DNA of 40,551 bases. Origin: Lachnospiraceae bacterium (lineage in GTDB: Bacteria > Bacillota > Clostridia > Lachnospirales > Lachnospiraceae). Below, piece after piece: positions 18,143-26,509 of this stretch. The notes under the pieces are model-generated. The model was not told the DNA's origin and searched no databases. It worked only from the letters and a program-made list of their open reading frames with translations. A program made the translations under genes and the position numbers. The stretch spans positions 38,808 through 79,358 of the forward strand of contig JAFLTB010000001.1 in NCBI GenBank assembly GCA_022510605.1, in the 5' to 3' direction. The first letter of the stretch is position 1, and each line of letters opens with the position of its first letter.

Positions 18143-18553
18143 ATGAAGAAACATTTACTGGCAGGAGGACTGTGCCTTTGCTTACTGCTGATGCTGACCG
18201 GCTGCAAAACCGCAGTGGAGCAGGAGACCAAAGGAGCGGATTGGGAGTATACTGTAGTACCTACGGCGGACTGTCCGAAGGATTTTCTGGAGGAAATTGA
18301 AAAAAAGAAAATCAATGCGTTTCAGATGACCTATGACGATGGCGAATATCTGTATCTGGCCGTAGGGTATGGGGAGCAGGAGACCGGCGGCTACAGCATC
18401 AAAGTGCAGGGATTGTACGAGAAGGGTGAGGGGCTGTGCATGGAGACCAGCCTGGTTGGCCCGGAAGAAGATGCCGTTGTAAGGAACCAGGCAAGCTTTC
18501 CGTATATTGTAATTAAAACGGAAAAAACAGATAAAAAAGTAGAATTTTTATAA
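18143..18553 (+). CDS. Lipoprotein with PrcB-like C-terminal domain
   Basis: A 136-residue lipoprotein with a signal peptide and lipobox LTGC (Cys21), so it is anchored outside the cell membrane. The region from about 70 (YLYLAVGYGEQETGGYSIKV) resembles the PrcB C-terminal domain, with its conserved TGGY and a trailing FPYIVIKTEK strand. PrcB is a partner of a serine protease in Treponema; no protease gene is adjacent here, so the role is unknown. ATG 18143 has GGAGGGAA upstream. It lies 171 bases after the S1 gene, with no terminator seen between them. Confidence 0.75.
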   Translation: MKKHLLAGGLCLCLLLMLTGCKTAVEQETKGADWEYTVVPTADCPKDFLEEIEKKKINAFQMTYDDGEYLYLAVGYGEQETGGYSIKVQGLYEKGEGLCMETSLVGPEEDAVVRNQASFPYIVIKTEKTDKKVEFL

Positions 18554-18620
18554 AAAATATTAATGTTTTATAATTAAAATATCTTTTTCGGAAAAGTTTC
18601 GAAAAAAGTTTTGAGAAGGG

Positions 18621-18649
18621 TTGTATTTAAGAAGTAAATGTACTATAAT
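18621..18649 (+). promoter_or_regulatory. Sigma-A-type promoter of the EAL gene
   Basis: TTGTAT, a 17-base spacer, a perfect TATAAT, 35 bases before the GTG start. Confidence 0.75.
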
Positions 18650-18683
18650 GACACTACTATGACGATAAAGGAGGAGTAGCGTA

Positions 18684-20153
18684 GTGAAACAACTGATATC
18701 CAGAATTAAGCATATCGGTATAATTCTGGTCTGGGACTTAATTACAGCAATAGCGCTTTTCTTTCTGCTTTTTATTGTTGTGAGTGGACTTGAGACAGAG
18801 GTGATGAAGGCAATTGCCGTGATTGTCACTTGCTGTTTTGTTTTTCTCATGATGTTTATGAAGTATCAATTGTTATATAAGCAGTATGGCCGGGACGACG
18901 TTACCGGGGGAAAGAATAAAAAGGAATTTGAAAGAATTGCCAGAGATTTGCTCCGGGGGGATGGGCAGTATGTTATGGTGTATGCCAATGTGGACCGGTT
19001 CAAGCTGATTAATGAAGCCTATGGAAATTCAGTGGGAGATATGATTCTGCGGGAGATTCAGACGGTTATTGATGAAGAACTGCGATGGGATGAGGTGTCA
19101 GGCCGTATTATGGCGGACAATTTTGGCATTTTGATGCGGTTTCATTCCATAGAAAAGCTGGAGCAGAGTCTGAGCCGTATCAGCAAGCGGTTGTCAGGAT
19201 TATCGGATGAAGACGGCAACGAATACGGCATTATCTTATATTTTGGCATCTGCGTTATTGAGGATAATGAGGCGGAGGTCAGCGCATTGTTGGAGCATGC
19301 GAATCTGGCCCGGAAAAAGATTGCCCCGTCCCATCTGGTGCCAATGGGTATTTATGATGAGAAGGACAGAGAGCGCCTGAGCCGTGACAAGGAACTGGAA
19401 ATGAAGATGCACCAGGCATTAGAACATGGCGACTTTATTCCATATCTTCAGCCTAAATATGAATTACAGGGCGAGACCGTTGCGGGAGCAGAGGCGTTAG
19501 TCCGCTGGGTTGATCCGGAGGAGGGAATGATATATCCCAACGAATTTATTCCTTTGTTTGAAAAGAACGGTTTTGTAGTGGAGATTGATTTGTATATGTT
19601 TGAGCAGGTATGCAAACTGGTAGAGAAGTGGGTGAAAGAAGGCCAGAAGCTGATTCCTATATCCGTCAATCTGTCCCGAAGCCATTTTGAGATTGCGAAT
19701 TTCTTTGACAAATATGAGCAATTACTGAAAAAGTACAATATTCCACCAAAGGCCATTGAGATTGAGTTGACGGAATCCCTGTTCTACAATGATATGTCGT
19801 CTTTGAATACACTGGTAAATAAAATTCATCAGGCGGGACTTTCCTGCTCCATTGATGACTTTGGAAGCGGTTATTCTTCACTGAATATGCTGAAGGATGT
19901 CAAGGTGGATGCTCTCAAGCTGGACCGTGTATTCTTTGCCAGCGGCGAGGATGATAAACGGGGTAAGGATGTTATCCAGAGTGTCATTCGTCTGGCGCAG
20001 GCATTGGATTTGCGTACAATATCAGAGGGCGTGGAGAAAAGGAACCAGGTAGAATTTCTAAAGCAGATGCACTGCGATTTAATTCAGGGATATGTGTTCG
20101 CCAAGCCAATGCCTATCCAGGAATTTGAGTGTTTAGCGTTTGGTGCAAAATAA
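18684..20153 (+). CDS. Membrane protein with degenerate GGDEF and intact EAL domain (probable c-di-GMP phosphodiesterase)
   Basis: A 489-residue protein starting at GTG 18684 with GGAGGAG upstream. Two transmembrane helices lie at about 12-33 and 42-60. A diguanylate-cyclase-like domain spans about 70-225, but its signature site reads MADNF (143-147) instead of GGDEF, so cyclase activity is not expected. The EAL domain (about 235-485) keeps EAL (E270-L272), SIDDFGSGYSSL, KLDR and ISEGVE, so it should hydrolyse c-di-GMP. The dead GGDEF may bind GTP and regulate the EAL half, as in other hybrids. It stands alone with its own promoter. Confidence 0.92.
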   Translation: MKQLISRIKHIGIILVWDLITAIALFFLLFIVVSGLETEVMKAIAVIVTCCFVFLMMFMKYQLLYKQYGRDDVTGGKNKKEFERIARDLLRGDGQYVMVYANVDRFKLINEAYGNSVGDMILREIQTVIDEELRWDEVSGRIMADNFGILMRFHSIEKLEQSLSRISKRLSGLSDEDGNEYGIILYFGICVIEDNEAEVSALLEHANLARKKIAPSHLVPMGIYDEKDRERLSRDKELEMKMHQALEHGDFIPYLQPKYELQGETVAGAEALVRWVDPEEGMIYPNEFIPLFEKNGFVVEIDLYMFEQVCKLVEKWVKEGQKLIPISVNLSRSHFEIANFFDKYEQLLKKYNIPPKAIEIELTESLFYNDMSSLNTLVNKIHQAGLSCSIDDFGSGYSSLNMLKDVKVDALKLDRVFFASGEDDKRGKDVIQSVIRLAQALDLRTISEGVEKRNQVEFLKQMHCDLIQGYVFAKPMPIQEFECLAFGAK

Positions 20154-20199
20154 TGGTACTCCGATTATGAAGGCTAATCCGTATCGGATGGTTAGATTA

Positions 20200-20598
20200 T
20201 TAGAGATACAGTCGTTTGTGATTGCGATACCGGTTTCTGCGGTACATAATTTCGTGAAATAGTATTACCTCGATGATGTCTCGGAGAAGATTGTCTTCTT
20301 CGGGATAGGTGTCGGGGTATTTTTTTCTAAAATCCGACAGAATACCCGCTGCCATAATTTGCAAATAGGCCTTGTCGGGGTAGACGTCAAACATCATACT
20401 GCCCTCGTACTCCATCTGGTCGCACTGCTCTTCTACAAATTCGCTGATTTGCTGTGGGATTTTTGGGTATAAATATTTAAGATACGAGTTATCGGCCTCC
20501 ATTTCCCAGAGTTTGGCGCTGCCAAGCGCCGGTGGCAGAGTGGGAACCGCAGGCTGTTCAAAAGTAAAAAGAAAGTCAGGATTGTCGTAGTTATCCAT
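20200..20598 (-). CDS. Uncharacterised acidic protein
   Basis: A 132-residue protein that I do not assign to a named family. It has a Pro-rich N-terminal part, then helical acidic sequence with VEEQCDQMEYEGSMMFDVYP and PDKAYLQIMAAGI, and a basic tail (RRNRYRNHKRLYL). There is no signal peptide or membrane segment. ATG 20598 is preceded by GGGAG at good spacing. Similar Cys- and Tyr-containing proteins occur as hypotheticals in Lachnospiraceae, from memory. It converges with the EAL gene (46-base gap) and diverges from the C39-like gene. Confidence 0.75.
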   Translation of the reverse strand: MDNYDNPDFLFTFEQPAVPTLPPALGSAKLWEMEADNSYLKYLYPKIPQQISEFVEEQCDQMEYEGSMMFDVYPDKAYLQIMAAGILSDFRKKYPDTYPEEDNLLRDIIEVILFHEIMYRRNRYRNHKRLYL

Positions 20599-20658
20599 AA
20601 AAAGCTCCCGGTGTTTTTATTTATTAGTATATGTGGGGAGAAAAATTGTGTGTCGCTC

Positions 20659-20687
20659 TTGCACTTTTGCCAGAAAGCCGTTACAAT
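20659..20687 (+). promoter_or_regulatory. Sigma-A-type promoter of the C39-like gene
   Basis: TTGCAC, a 17-base spacer, TACAAT. It lies inside the longest possible open frame of the next gene, which argues for a downstream start. Confidence 0.65.
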
Positions 20688-20778
20688 AATTTTGTATGCA
20701 GGCTGGTACAGGCTTAAACAGGGTTTTAATTGGCGCCATCGTGCGAAAGAAATCAGCGAATGGGGAATGGTGATAATT

Positions 20779-23304
20779 ATGGTGAAAAATATATATAAAG
20801 CAGTAATTTTAGTTATGGTGTTTGTTGGAGCGCTTTTTTTCTTTGGGCGGCAGATGAAGACAGACATCAGTGATACGGGCAGCAGTGTGCTCTTTGCCGA
20901 GGAAAGTTTTCCTGTGATGAAAATTGAGACACAGGGACAGGTTATCAATGCCCTGTATGGCTACAGTGCACCCATGGAGCCGGACATTGTCCGTGAATCT
21001 ATCACACCGTTAGACCAGAGTAAAAAAATTACGTTGCAATTGGGGAAAGCGGCGACGTATCTGACGAAGCTGCAATACCAGATTGTGGACAAGGAGTCCG
21101 GGGAGATTTATGACACCCAGACCATCAGTGTCATTGAACCTTCGCAGAAACGGGTGGAGATTGTCTTTGACTATGGCTTCAAGACAAGTACGGAATACAT
21201 TCTGGATATTCTTGGGACTTCCAGCGAAGGAAGAAAGATTCACTATTATACCCGGCTGAAATACTATATGGACGAGTCCAATTTCCAGAAAAAACTGGCC
21301 TTTGTAAAGGAATTTCATAAAAAGACCTTTGATAAGAGCAAAATGGAGGAACTGGAACGATATCTGGAAGTGAGCAGTACCAACCGGAATACCACTCTTG
21401 CCAACGTGGACATCACATCCAATTCCGATTTGGTTACCTGGGGTGGTATGTCGCCGGAAGTGATTTCCGATGAAATTATTACCATCAAGGAATATAACAT
21501 GGAGACCGCCTGCGTCCAGTACAACTATTTTGCAGAGGCAAGAACATCCTCTGGGAAGGAGACCTATCACATTAAAGAATTTTACCGTGTCCGTCATGCC
21601 TCCGGGCAGAATTATCTGTTAAATTTTAAGCGGACCATGGAGGCAGAGTTTAATGTGAAGCTGGCAAGCCGGCAGACCAGCCAGCTGAAGCTTGGCATTA
21701 CCAATGACAGCAGCAGTAAAATGCTGTCAAACAACAATGAAAATGTATTATACTTCGCCAGAGGCAACATTTTATACCGGTATGATATGGAGAAAAATGA
21801 AGTGCAGAGGGTCTATACAGCTTTCAGTCAGAAAGCCTCCTATTTGTACCAGGCCTATGATGAACAGGCAATCCGTCTGCTGAAGGTGGATGAAAAAGGC
21901 ACGCTTTATTTCTGCGTTTACGGCTATTTTCCCCGGGGCCAGTATGAGGGTGATGTGGCGGTTATATTGTATGAATATACTGCGGAGGGAGAGCTGCGGG
22001 AGATGGTTTACATGCCGATTAATGCTACCTATCAGCAGCTGCAGGAAGATTTTGAAGAATACGGATATGTCAGTTCCCGGGGCATCTATTATTTTACGGT
22101 GGCGAATACCGTATATTCCTACAACATGACTGGAAAGCGGCTGGAAAAAATTGCAGAGAATATAAAATCCAATACGTTTATGACGATAGAAAATGCGAAT
22201 TGCTATGTCTGGTCCTCCTCGCTTAGTAACGGATATGGTGAGAGCATTACAATTTATAATCTGGAAACCGACGAAAAACAAATGCTTTACCGCCCGGATA
22301 AAGCGTCCTATATCCGGCTTTTGGGCGTTATTGAGGAAAATGTAGTCTATGGGTATATGAAAAAGAAAGACATTGCCCAGACCGAGGAGGGTTCCCGGAT
22401 TCTGCCATGCTATGAACTGCATATTGCAAATCCGGAGGGCAAAAATCTGAAGACCTACAGCAAGCCGGACCGGTATATTCAAAGTATTGAAGCAAAGGGG
22501 AATGTTGTAAATATGACCCTTTGCCGCAAAGTGGGAAAAAATAAATACCGGAAGGCAGGGGAGGATAGTATTCTGAATACCTCGGATTCCCAGCCGGTGA
22601 AGTTCCGATATACCTCCCGTGTAACAAGTAAATCCCTGACAGAGTGGTATATTCAGTTTCCCTCTTCCTTTGAAATGCTCGAGATTCCCAAAATGACAGA
22701 GGGGCCGTCCGAACTTATGACAAGCGGGCGCTTTGTGCGGTTAGAACAGCCGGGCATCGCCAAATACTATGTCTATGCCTTAGGAGAAATTACGACCTCC
22801 TTTGAAAATGCAAGGCAGGCTATCCGGGAAGCAGACCGGCAGATGGGAGTGGTAATCTCCAGCAACCATCAGGTAGTGTGGGAGCGAAGCGGAAGTTTCC
22901 TGCAAAATGACATTGGAGGCATTTCGGCCACAAGGTCCGGAAATGGTGTTTCCAATCTGGCGGCCTGTGCGTATATGGTATTGAAGAAAAATCATATTGA
23001 TGTGAAGGCAGAGGAACTTTCCGAAGAAAATCTGCCGGTGTATAATATGCTGGCAAAATATATGACAAGACCGGTAAACCTAAAGGGATGTACGCTGGAT
23101 GAGGTGCTGTACTTTGTCAGCAACAACAAGCCGGTTATTGCCATGACCGCCAATAAAAAAGCGGTGGTAATCAGTGGCTATACCACCACAGAGCTGCACA
23201 TATACGATCCGGAGCAGGCGGGAATGCAGACAGTCAGCCGTTTTCGGTATGAGGAAATTTTTAAGAATGCGGGAAATCGTTTTATCAGCTACATGGAAGA
23301 GTAA
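20779..23304 (+). CDS. Membrane-anchored extracytoplasmic protein with inactive C39-like domain
   Basis: About 841 residues. One N-terminal transmembrane anchor (about 5-24) is followed by a large extracytoplasmic part. Repeated phrases such as FARGNILYRYDMEKNE and YYFTVANTVYSYNMTGKR suggest beta-propeller blades in the middle. The last roughly 165 residues resemble a C39/papain-like peptidase domain (SNLAACAYMVL, PVIAM, AVVISGY, IYDPE). The catalytic Cys position before the helix is not a Cys, and the His of the usual GHAVVVVGY strand is Lys (KKAVVISGY), so it should not cleave. The start is uncertain: ATG 20779 and ATG 20767 both have weak SDs, and the promoter at 20659 excludes earlier ones. 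It probably shares a transcript with cdd and the methyltransferase. Confidence 0.75.
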   Translation: MVKNIYKAVILVMVFVGALFFFGRQMKTDISDTGSSVLFAEESFPVMKIETQGQVINALYGYSAPMEPDIVRESITPLDQSKKITLQLGKAATYLTKLQYQIVDKESGEIYDTQTISVIEPSQKRVEIVFDYGFKTSTEYILDILGTSSEGRKIHYYTRLKYYMDESNFQKKLAFVKEFHKKTFDKSKMEELERYLEVSSTNRNTTLANVDITSNSDLVTWGGMSPEVISDEIITIKEYNMETACVQYNYFAEARTSSGKETYHIKEFYRVRHASGQNYLLNFKRTMEAEFNVKLASRQTSQLKLGITNDSSSKMLSNNNENVLYFARGNILYRYDMEKNEVQRVYTAFSQKASYLYQAYDEQAIRLLKVDEKGTLYFCVYGYFPRGQYEGDVAVILYEYTAEGELREMVYMPINATYQQLQEDFEEYGYVSSRGIYYFTVANTVYSYNMTGKRLEKIAENIKSNTFMTIENANCYVWSSSLSNGYGESITIYNLETDEKQMLYRPDKASYIRLLGVIEENVVYGYMKKKDIAQTEEGSRILPCYELHIANPEGKNLKTYSKPDRYIQSIEAKGNVVNMTLCRKVGKNKYRKAGEDSILNTSDSQPVKFRYTSRVTSKSLTEWYIQFPSSFEMLEIPKMTEGPSELMTSGRFVRLEQPGIAKYYVYALGEITTSFENARQAIREADRQMGVVISSNHQVVWERSGSFLQNDIGGISATRSGNGVSNLAACAYMVLKKNHIDVKAEELSEENLPVYNMLAKYMTRPVNLKGCTLDEVLYFVSNNKPVIAMTANKKAVVISGYTTTELHIYDPEQAGMQTVSRFRYEEIFKNAGNRFISYMEE

Positions 23305-23334
23305 AAAGGAAAAAGTGTGGAAATGGAGGAGAAA

Positions 23335-23724
23335 ATGGAGACATTGATTCGGGAGGCCCTGGGGGCACGGAAGTACGCCTACGCTCCGTATTCCGGTTTT
23401 TTGGTGGGAGCCGCTTTGGAGTGCCGGGATGGCACGGTATATACGGGATGCAACATTGAGAATGCCTCCTACAGTCCCAGCAACTGTGCAGAGAGAACTG
23501 CTTTTTTCAAGGCAGTCAGTGAAGGCAGGCGGGATTTTTGCCGGATTGCCATTGTAGGTGGAAAAGAAGGGGAAATGACAGCCCCCGTACCCTGCGGCGT
23601 GTGTCTGCAGGTCATGTCGGAATTTTGCCAGGCGGAAAAATTTGAAATAATTCTGGCAAAGAGCGAGACGGAGTTTGAAGTGAAAAAACTGGAGGAGCTT
23701 CTGCCCTGCCGCTTTTCTTTGTAA
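23335..23724 (+). CDS. cdd: Cytidine deaminase
   Basis: About 129 residues, a normal size for the tetrameric enzyme that converts cytidine and deoxycytidine to uridine forms in pyrimidine salvage. Zinc site and catalysis: CAERTAFFKAV (Cys, and Glu of the HAE/CAE motif) and PCGVCLQ with two Cys. The usual Arg of PCGxCRQ is Leu here. APYSGF and NIENASYSPSNC are also typical. ATG 23335 has GGAGG at 5 bases; in-frame GTG 23317 and ATG 23323 are possible but less well placed. It starts 30 bases after the C39-like gene. Confidence 0.95.
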   Translation: METLIREALGARKYAYAPYSGFLVGAALECRDGTVYTGCNIENASYSPSNCAERTAFFKAVSEGRRDFCRIAIVGGKEGEMTAPVPCGVCLQVMSEFCQAEKFEIILAKSETEFEVKKLEELLPCRFSL

Positions 23725-23766
23725 GGGTTCGGGTGTCAAAAGGGTGAAACCAGAGGGACAGGATAG

Positions 23767-25161
23767 GTGAGAGCATTGGAATTACCAGCAAAATTTTGCG
23801 AAGAAATGAAACGGATTCTGGGGGAAGAGTACGAAGAGTATCTGGCTTCCATGGAGGAGCCCAGGCGGTACGGCCTCCGAATCAATACAGCGAAGATTTC
23901 CGTAGAGGAATTTGAGGCCATAGCCCCGTTTCCCCTGACTAAAATTCCCTATGTGGACAATGGCTATTATTATGATGGCAGTATACAGCCGGCAAAGCAC
24001 CCTTATTATTTTGCCGGTTTATATTATTTGCAGGACCCCAGCGCCATGACGCCGGCTTCCCGGCTTCCCGTTGAAAAGGGAGACCGGGTACTGGACCTCT
24101 GTGCCGCACCCGGAGGCAAGGCCACGGAGCTGGCGGCAAAACTGGGAGGTACCGGGCTTTTGGTGGCAAACGACATCAGCAGTAAACGGGCCAAAGCTTT
24201 ATTAAAAAATATAGAACTTTTTGGCGTGGAAAACAGTTTTGTGGTGACGGAATACCCGCAGAAGCTACAGGAACATTTCACGGGATTTTTTGATAAAATT
24301 CTCATTGATGCGCCCTGTTCCGGCGAGGGAATGTTTCGCAAGGAGCCGTCCATGATAAAAGCATGGGAGCAAAACGGGCCGGAGTTCTACGCAAAATTAC
24401 AGGAGGACATTCTCTCCCAGGCACTGCCGCTGTTAAAGCCGGGGGGAATGCTTTTGTACTCCACCTGTACCTTTTCCCCGCTGGAGGACGAGGGAAGTGT
24501 GGCAAAGATGTTAGCCATGGATGAGAATCTGGAACTGGTACCCATGGAGGGCTATAAGGGATTTGTCCAGGGGCGGCCGGAGTTGATAGGAAGCGGGGAG
24601 GAAGCCCTGCGTCAGTGTGTCCGTATCTTTCCCCACAAATTAGAGGGAGAAGGACATTTTCTGGCATTGCTTCACAAAAAAGGAGAAGAGGCAGAGACAC
24701 CGGAACCGGTTCCGGTGTCTCGGGGTGGATTAAAGGGGGAAGAAAAGAAACTCTTTGAAGAATTTGCCCGGAATGTAAACCGTGTATTTGAGCCGGGACG
24801 GCTGGAATGTAAAAATGGAATGGTGTATTATATGCCGGAAGGGCTGCAGGGGCTGCGGGGGCTGCGTTTTCTCCGAAGCGGTCTGTTCCTGGGGGAGGTG
24901 AAGAAAAACCGCTTTGAGCCAAGCCAGTCCTTTGCCATGGCACTGAAAAGGGGAGAATATAAAAACTGTCTGAATCTATCGGTGGAAGATGAGAGAGTAA
25001 TCCGCTACCTGAAAGGAGAGACTCTGTCCCTGCAGGGCGGAGAATTACAGAGCAGGGATGGATGGCATCTGGTGTGTGTGGACGGCTTTCCTCTGGGCTG
25101 GGGCAAGAAAACAAAGGCAGTCCTGAAAAATAAATACCACAGTGGATGGAGACTTATGTAG
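23767..25161 (+). CDS. RsmF-type rRNA cytosine-C5 methyltransferase (NOL1/NOP2/Sun family)
   Basis: A 464-residue RNA m5C methyltransferase. The SAM site is DLCAAPGGK (110-118). The two catalytic cysteines are in DAPCSGEGMFRK (C184) and YSTCTF (C234). The C-terminal half from about 310 is the RsmF/YebU-like extension ending in a PUA-type phrase, NKYHSGWR. The likely target is a 16S rRNA cytosine, with the exact site unproven. GTG 23767 is listed; TTG three codons later (AGGTG six bases upstream) is equally plausible. It follows cdd at 42 bases. Confidence 0.93.
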   Translation: MRALELPAKFCEEMKRILGEEYEEYLASMEEPRRYGLRINTAKISVEEFEAIAPFPLTKIPYVDNGYYYDGSIQPAKHPYYFAGLYYLQDPSAMTPASRLPVEKGDRVLDLCAAPGGKATELAAKLGGTGLLVANDISSKRAKALLKNIELFGVENSFVVTEYPQKLQEHFTGFFDKILIDAPCSGEGMFRKEPSMIKAWEQNGPEFYAKLQEDILSQALPLLKPGGMLLYSTCTFSPLEDEGSVAKMLAMDENLELVPMEGYKGFVQGRPELIGSGEEALRQCVRIFPHKLEGEGHFLALLHKKGEEAETPEPVPVSRGGLKGEEKKLFEEFARNVNRVFEPGRLECKNGMVYYMPEGLQGLRGLRFLRSGLFLGEVKKNRFEPSQSFAMALKRGEYKNCLNLSVEDERVIRYLKGETLSLQGGELQSRDGWHLVCVDGFPLGWGKKTKAVLKNKYHSGWRLM

Positions 25162-25180
25162 ATTATTACAGGGAATTTTC

Positions 25181-25209
25181 TTGACAAAGAATGACAATTT
25201 TAGTAGACT
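25181..25209 (+). promoter_or_regulatory. Promoter of first DUF4190-like gene (twin copy 1)
   Basis: TTGACA, a 17-base spacer, TAGACT. The surrounding sequence CTTGACAAAGAATGACAATT is identical to the promoter at 25672. Confidence 0.8.
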
Positions 25210-25268
25210 AAAGAAGTAATTGTAATAAAGGAATAATTGTAATAATAAAAACGAGGAGGATTTTAACA

Positions 25269-25547
25269 ATGGAAGAAAATCAGCAGGCAAATAATAATAT
25301 GGCGGTTGCCTCTCTGGTACTGGGTATTGTTTCCGTAGTGGGTCTTTGCATTCCCTATGTAAGCAGTGTTACCTGGATTTGTGCAATCGTTGGCATTGTG
25401 CTGGGTGCAAAGGCAAATAGCGTCAACAAAACCGGTATGGGTACAGCAGGAATTATTTTATCCATTATCGGAATTGTATTGGAAGTAATTGCGGTTATTG
25501 CTGTTATTGCTTTTGGGGCAGCTATTTATAGCGCATTGGCTTTGTAA
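25269..25547 (+). CDS. DUF4190-like small membrane protein (copy 1)
   Basis: A 92-residue protein with a polar Asn/Gln-rich N-terminus (residues 1-10) and two hydrophobic spans (about 11-48 and 55-92). They carry the phrases ASLVLGIVS and IVGIVLGAKA, with a central KTGMGTAGIILSIIG, the pattern of DUF4190/CCC-like small membrane proteins. Function is unknown. ATG 25269 has GAGGAGG upstream. It has its own promoter and a terminator at 25583. The next gene is a diverged paralogue. Confidence 0.8.
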   Translation: MEENQQANNNMAVASLVLGIVSVVGLCIPYVSSVTWICAIVGIVLGAKANSVNKTGMGTAGIILSIIGIVLEVIAVIAVIAFGAAIYSALAL

Positions 25548-25582
25548 TAGTGGGCAAAGTATATAGTTAGTTGTTACAATTG

Positions 25583-25610
25583 AGAGGCGGTGATTACCGC
25601 CTCTTTTTCT
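25583..25610 (+). terminator. Terminator after DUF4190-like copy 1
   Basis: AGAGGCGGT pairs with ACCGCCTCT around a GATT loop, followed by T4. Confidence 0.9.
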
Positions 25611-25671
25611 ATAAATGGGTGCTTTTTATGTATAAAATCAGGAAATGCTGAATCTCAAAGAGGGGTTTTCC

Positions 25672-25700
25672 TTGACAAAGAATGACAATTCTAGTAAAAT
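25672..25700 (+). promoter_or_regulatory. Promoter of second DUF4190-like gene (twin copy 2)
   Basis: TTGACA, a 17-base spacer, TAAAAT, in the same 20-base context as the promoter at 25181. Confidence 0.8.
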
Positions 25701-25739
25701 CAAAAGGTAATATAATATTAGTATTTTTAGGAGGAAAAA

Positions 25740-26012
25740 ATGGATAATCAAATGAACAACACACCAGGACAGTATAGTAAGGATGGGACTGCAACAGCAA
25801 TTCTTGTACTGGGCATTCTCTCCATTGTTGTCTGTGCACCATGTGGAATTGTAGCACTGGTTTTGAGAGCCAATAATATGTCAGAGATTTCTCCAGAGAA
25901 GCAGGGAATGGTAAAGGCAGGGTTTATTTGCTCAATCATCGGTCTCAGTTTGTGGGTAATTGGAATTATTACATACGCTCTTACTGCGCCTGTGCTGTTT
26001 ACTATCTATTAG
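25740..26012 (+). CDS. DUF4190-like small membrane protein (copy 2)
   Basis: A 90-residue paralogue of the preceding gene: a polar N-terminus (residues 1-17), a hydrophobic span with AILVLGILSIVV, a short charged middle (NNMSEISPEKQGM), then KAGFICSIIGLSLWVIGII. Function is unknown. ATG 25740 has AGGAGGA upstream. Its stop codon overlaps that of the convergent DUF2752 gene (TTAG at 26009-26012). Its transcript probably ends at the hairpin at 26138-26171, inside that gene. Confidence 0.78.
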   Translation: MDNQMNNTPGQYSKDGTATAILVLGILSIVVCAPCGIVALVLRANNMSEISPEKQGMVKAGFICSIIGLSLWVIGIITYALTAPVLFTIY

Positions 26013-26488
26013 TGCCAATGCTGCCAGAGTTCCAGAAGGAGCCGAAGCGCACCAAAGCCTAAGAACAGATAGACCAGAATCATCAGGTGGATGTTTTGGA
26101 TTTTCATCCCATGAATTCGAGTAAGTATGTGAAAAGGACTTCCTTCTTTTGCAAAAGAAGGAAGTTTTTTTGTTATAAAAAATATCAGCCGCTCTGCCGT
26201 GTGGGAAAGAAGTACTGCCAGATAGAGAAAAAAGCAGTAAAAAATAAGGGGATTAAAGCGCAGACTCTGGAAAATATGTCCGCGAAGCAGAGCCTCCACC
26301 GCCCTGGTGCAGCCACATCCCGGACAGGAAAAGCCCGTAATAGAGCGAAAAAGACAGGGCGGCATAAAGCGGGAAGGATAATAAACAGGAGATTGATATA
26401 GCAGCGCAAGAAGCACAATCAGAGGCAGGAGAAGCAGACAAAAATAATAGGTGCGCTGTTCTTTTGGATATTTTTTCAGACCTGTCAT
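26009..26488 (-). CDS. DUF2752 membrane protein
   Basis: A 159-residue protein with three predicted membrane spans. The DUF2752 signature CPGCGCTRAVEALLRG follows the first loop, with a Cys pair that might bind metal or form a disulfide. Function is unknown. ATG 26488 has GGAGAAA upstream. It starts 21 bases after the YhfC-like gene, on the same strand, forming a two-gene operon. Its coding sequence contains the rightward terminator of the opposite gene; that hairpin encodes the stretch around KKLPSFAKEGSPF. Confidence 0.85.
   Translation of the reverse strand: MTGLKKYPKEQRTYYFCLLLLPLIVLLALLYQSPVYYPSRFMPPCLFRSITGFSCPGCGCTRAVEALLRGHIFQSLRFNPLIFYCFFLYLAVLLSHTAERLIFFITKKLPSFAKEGSPFHILTRIHGMKIQNIHLMILVYLFLGFGALRLLLELWQHWH
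26138..26171 (+). terminator. Strong terminator lying inside the antisense DUF2752 gene
   Basis: ACTTCCTTCTTTTG (26138-26151) and CAAAAGAAGGAAGT (26152-26165) form a perfect palindrome (12-bp stem, TGCA loop). It runs into seven T on the plus strand. No equivalent T-run exists leftward, so it should stop only rightward transcription from the DUF4190-like genes. Confidence 0.85.
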
Positions 26489-26509
26489 TGCGTATTTCTC
26501 CTTTCCGTT

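Noticed and set aside
18684-20153. Active diguanylate cyclase
   Set aside because: The GGDEF site reads MADNF and lacks the residues needed for catalysis; only the EAL half looks active.
20611-20778. Upstream extension of the C39-like protein frame
   Set aside because: A good promoter (20659-20687) falls within it, so these codons should not be transcribed.
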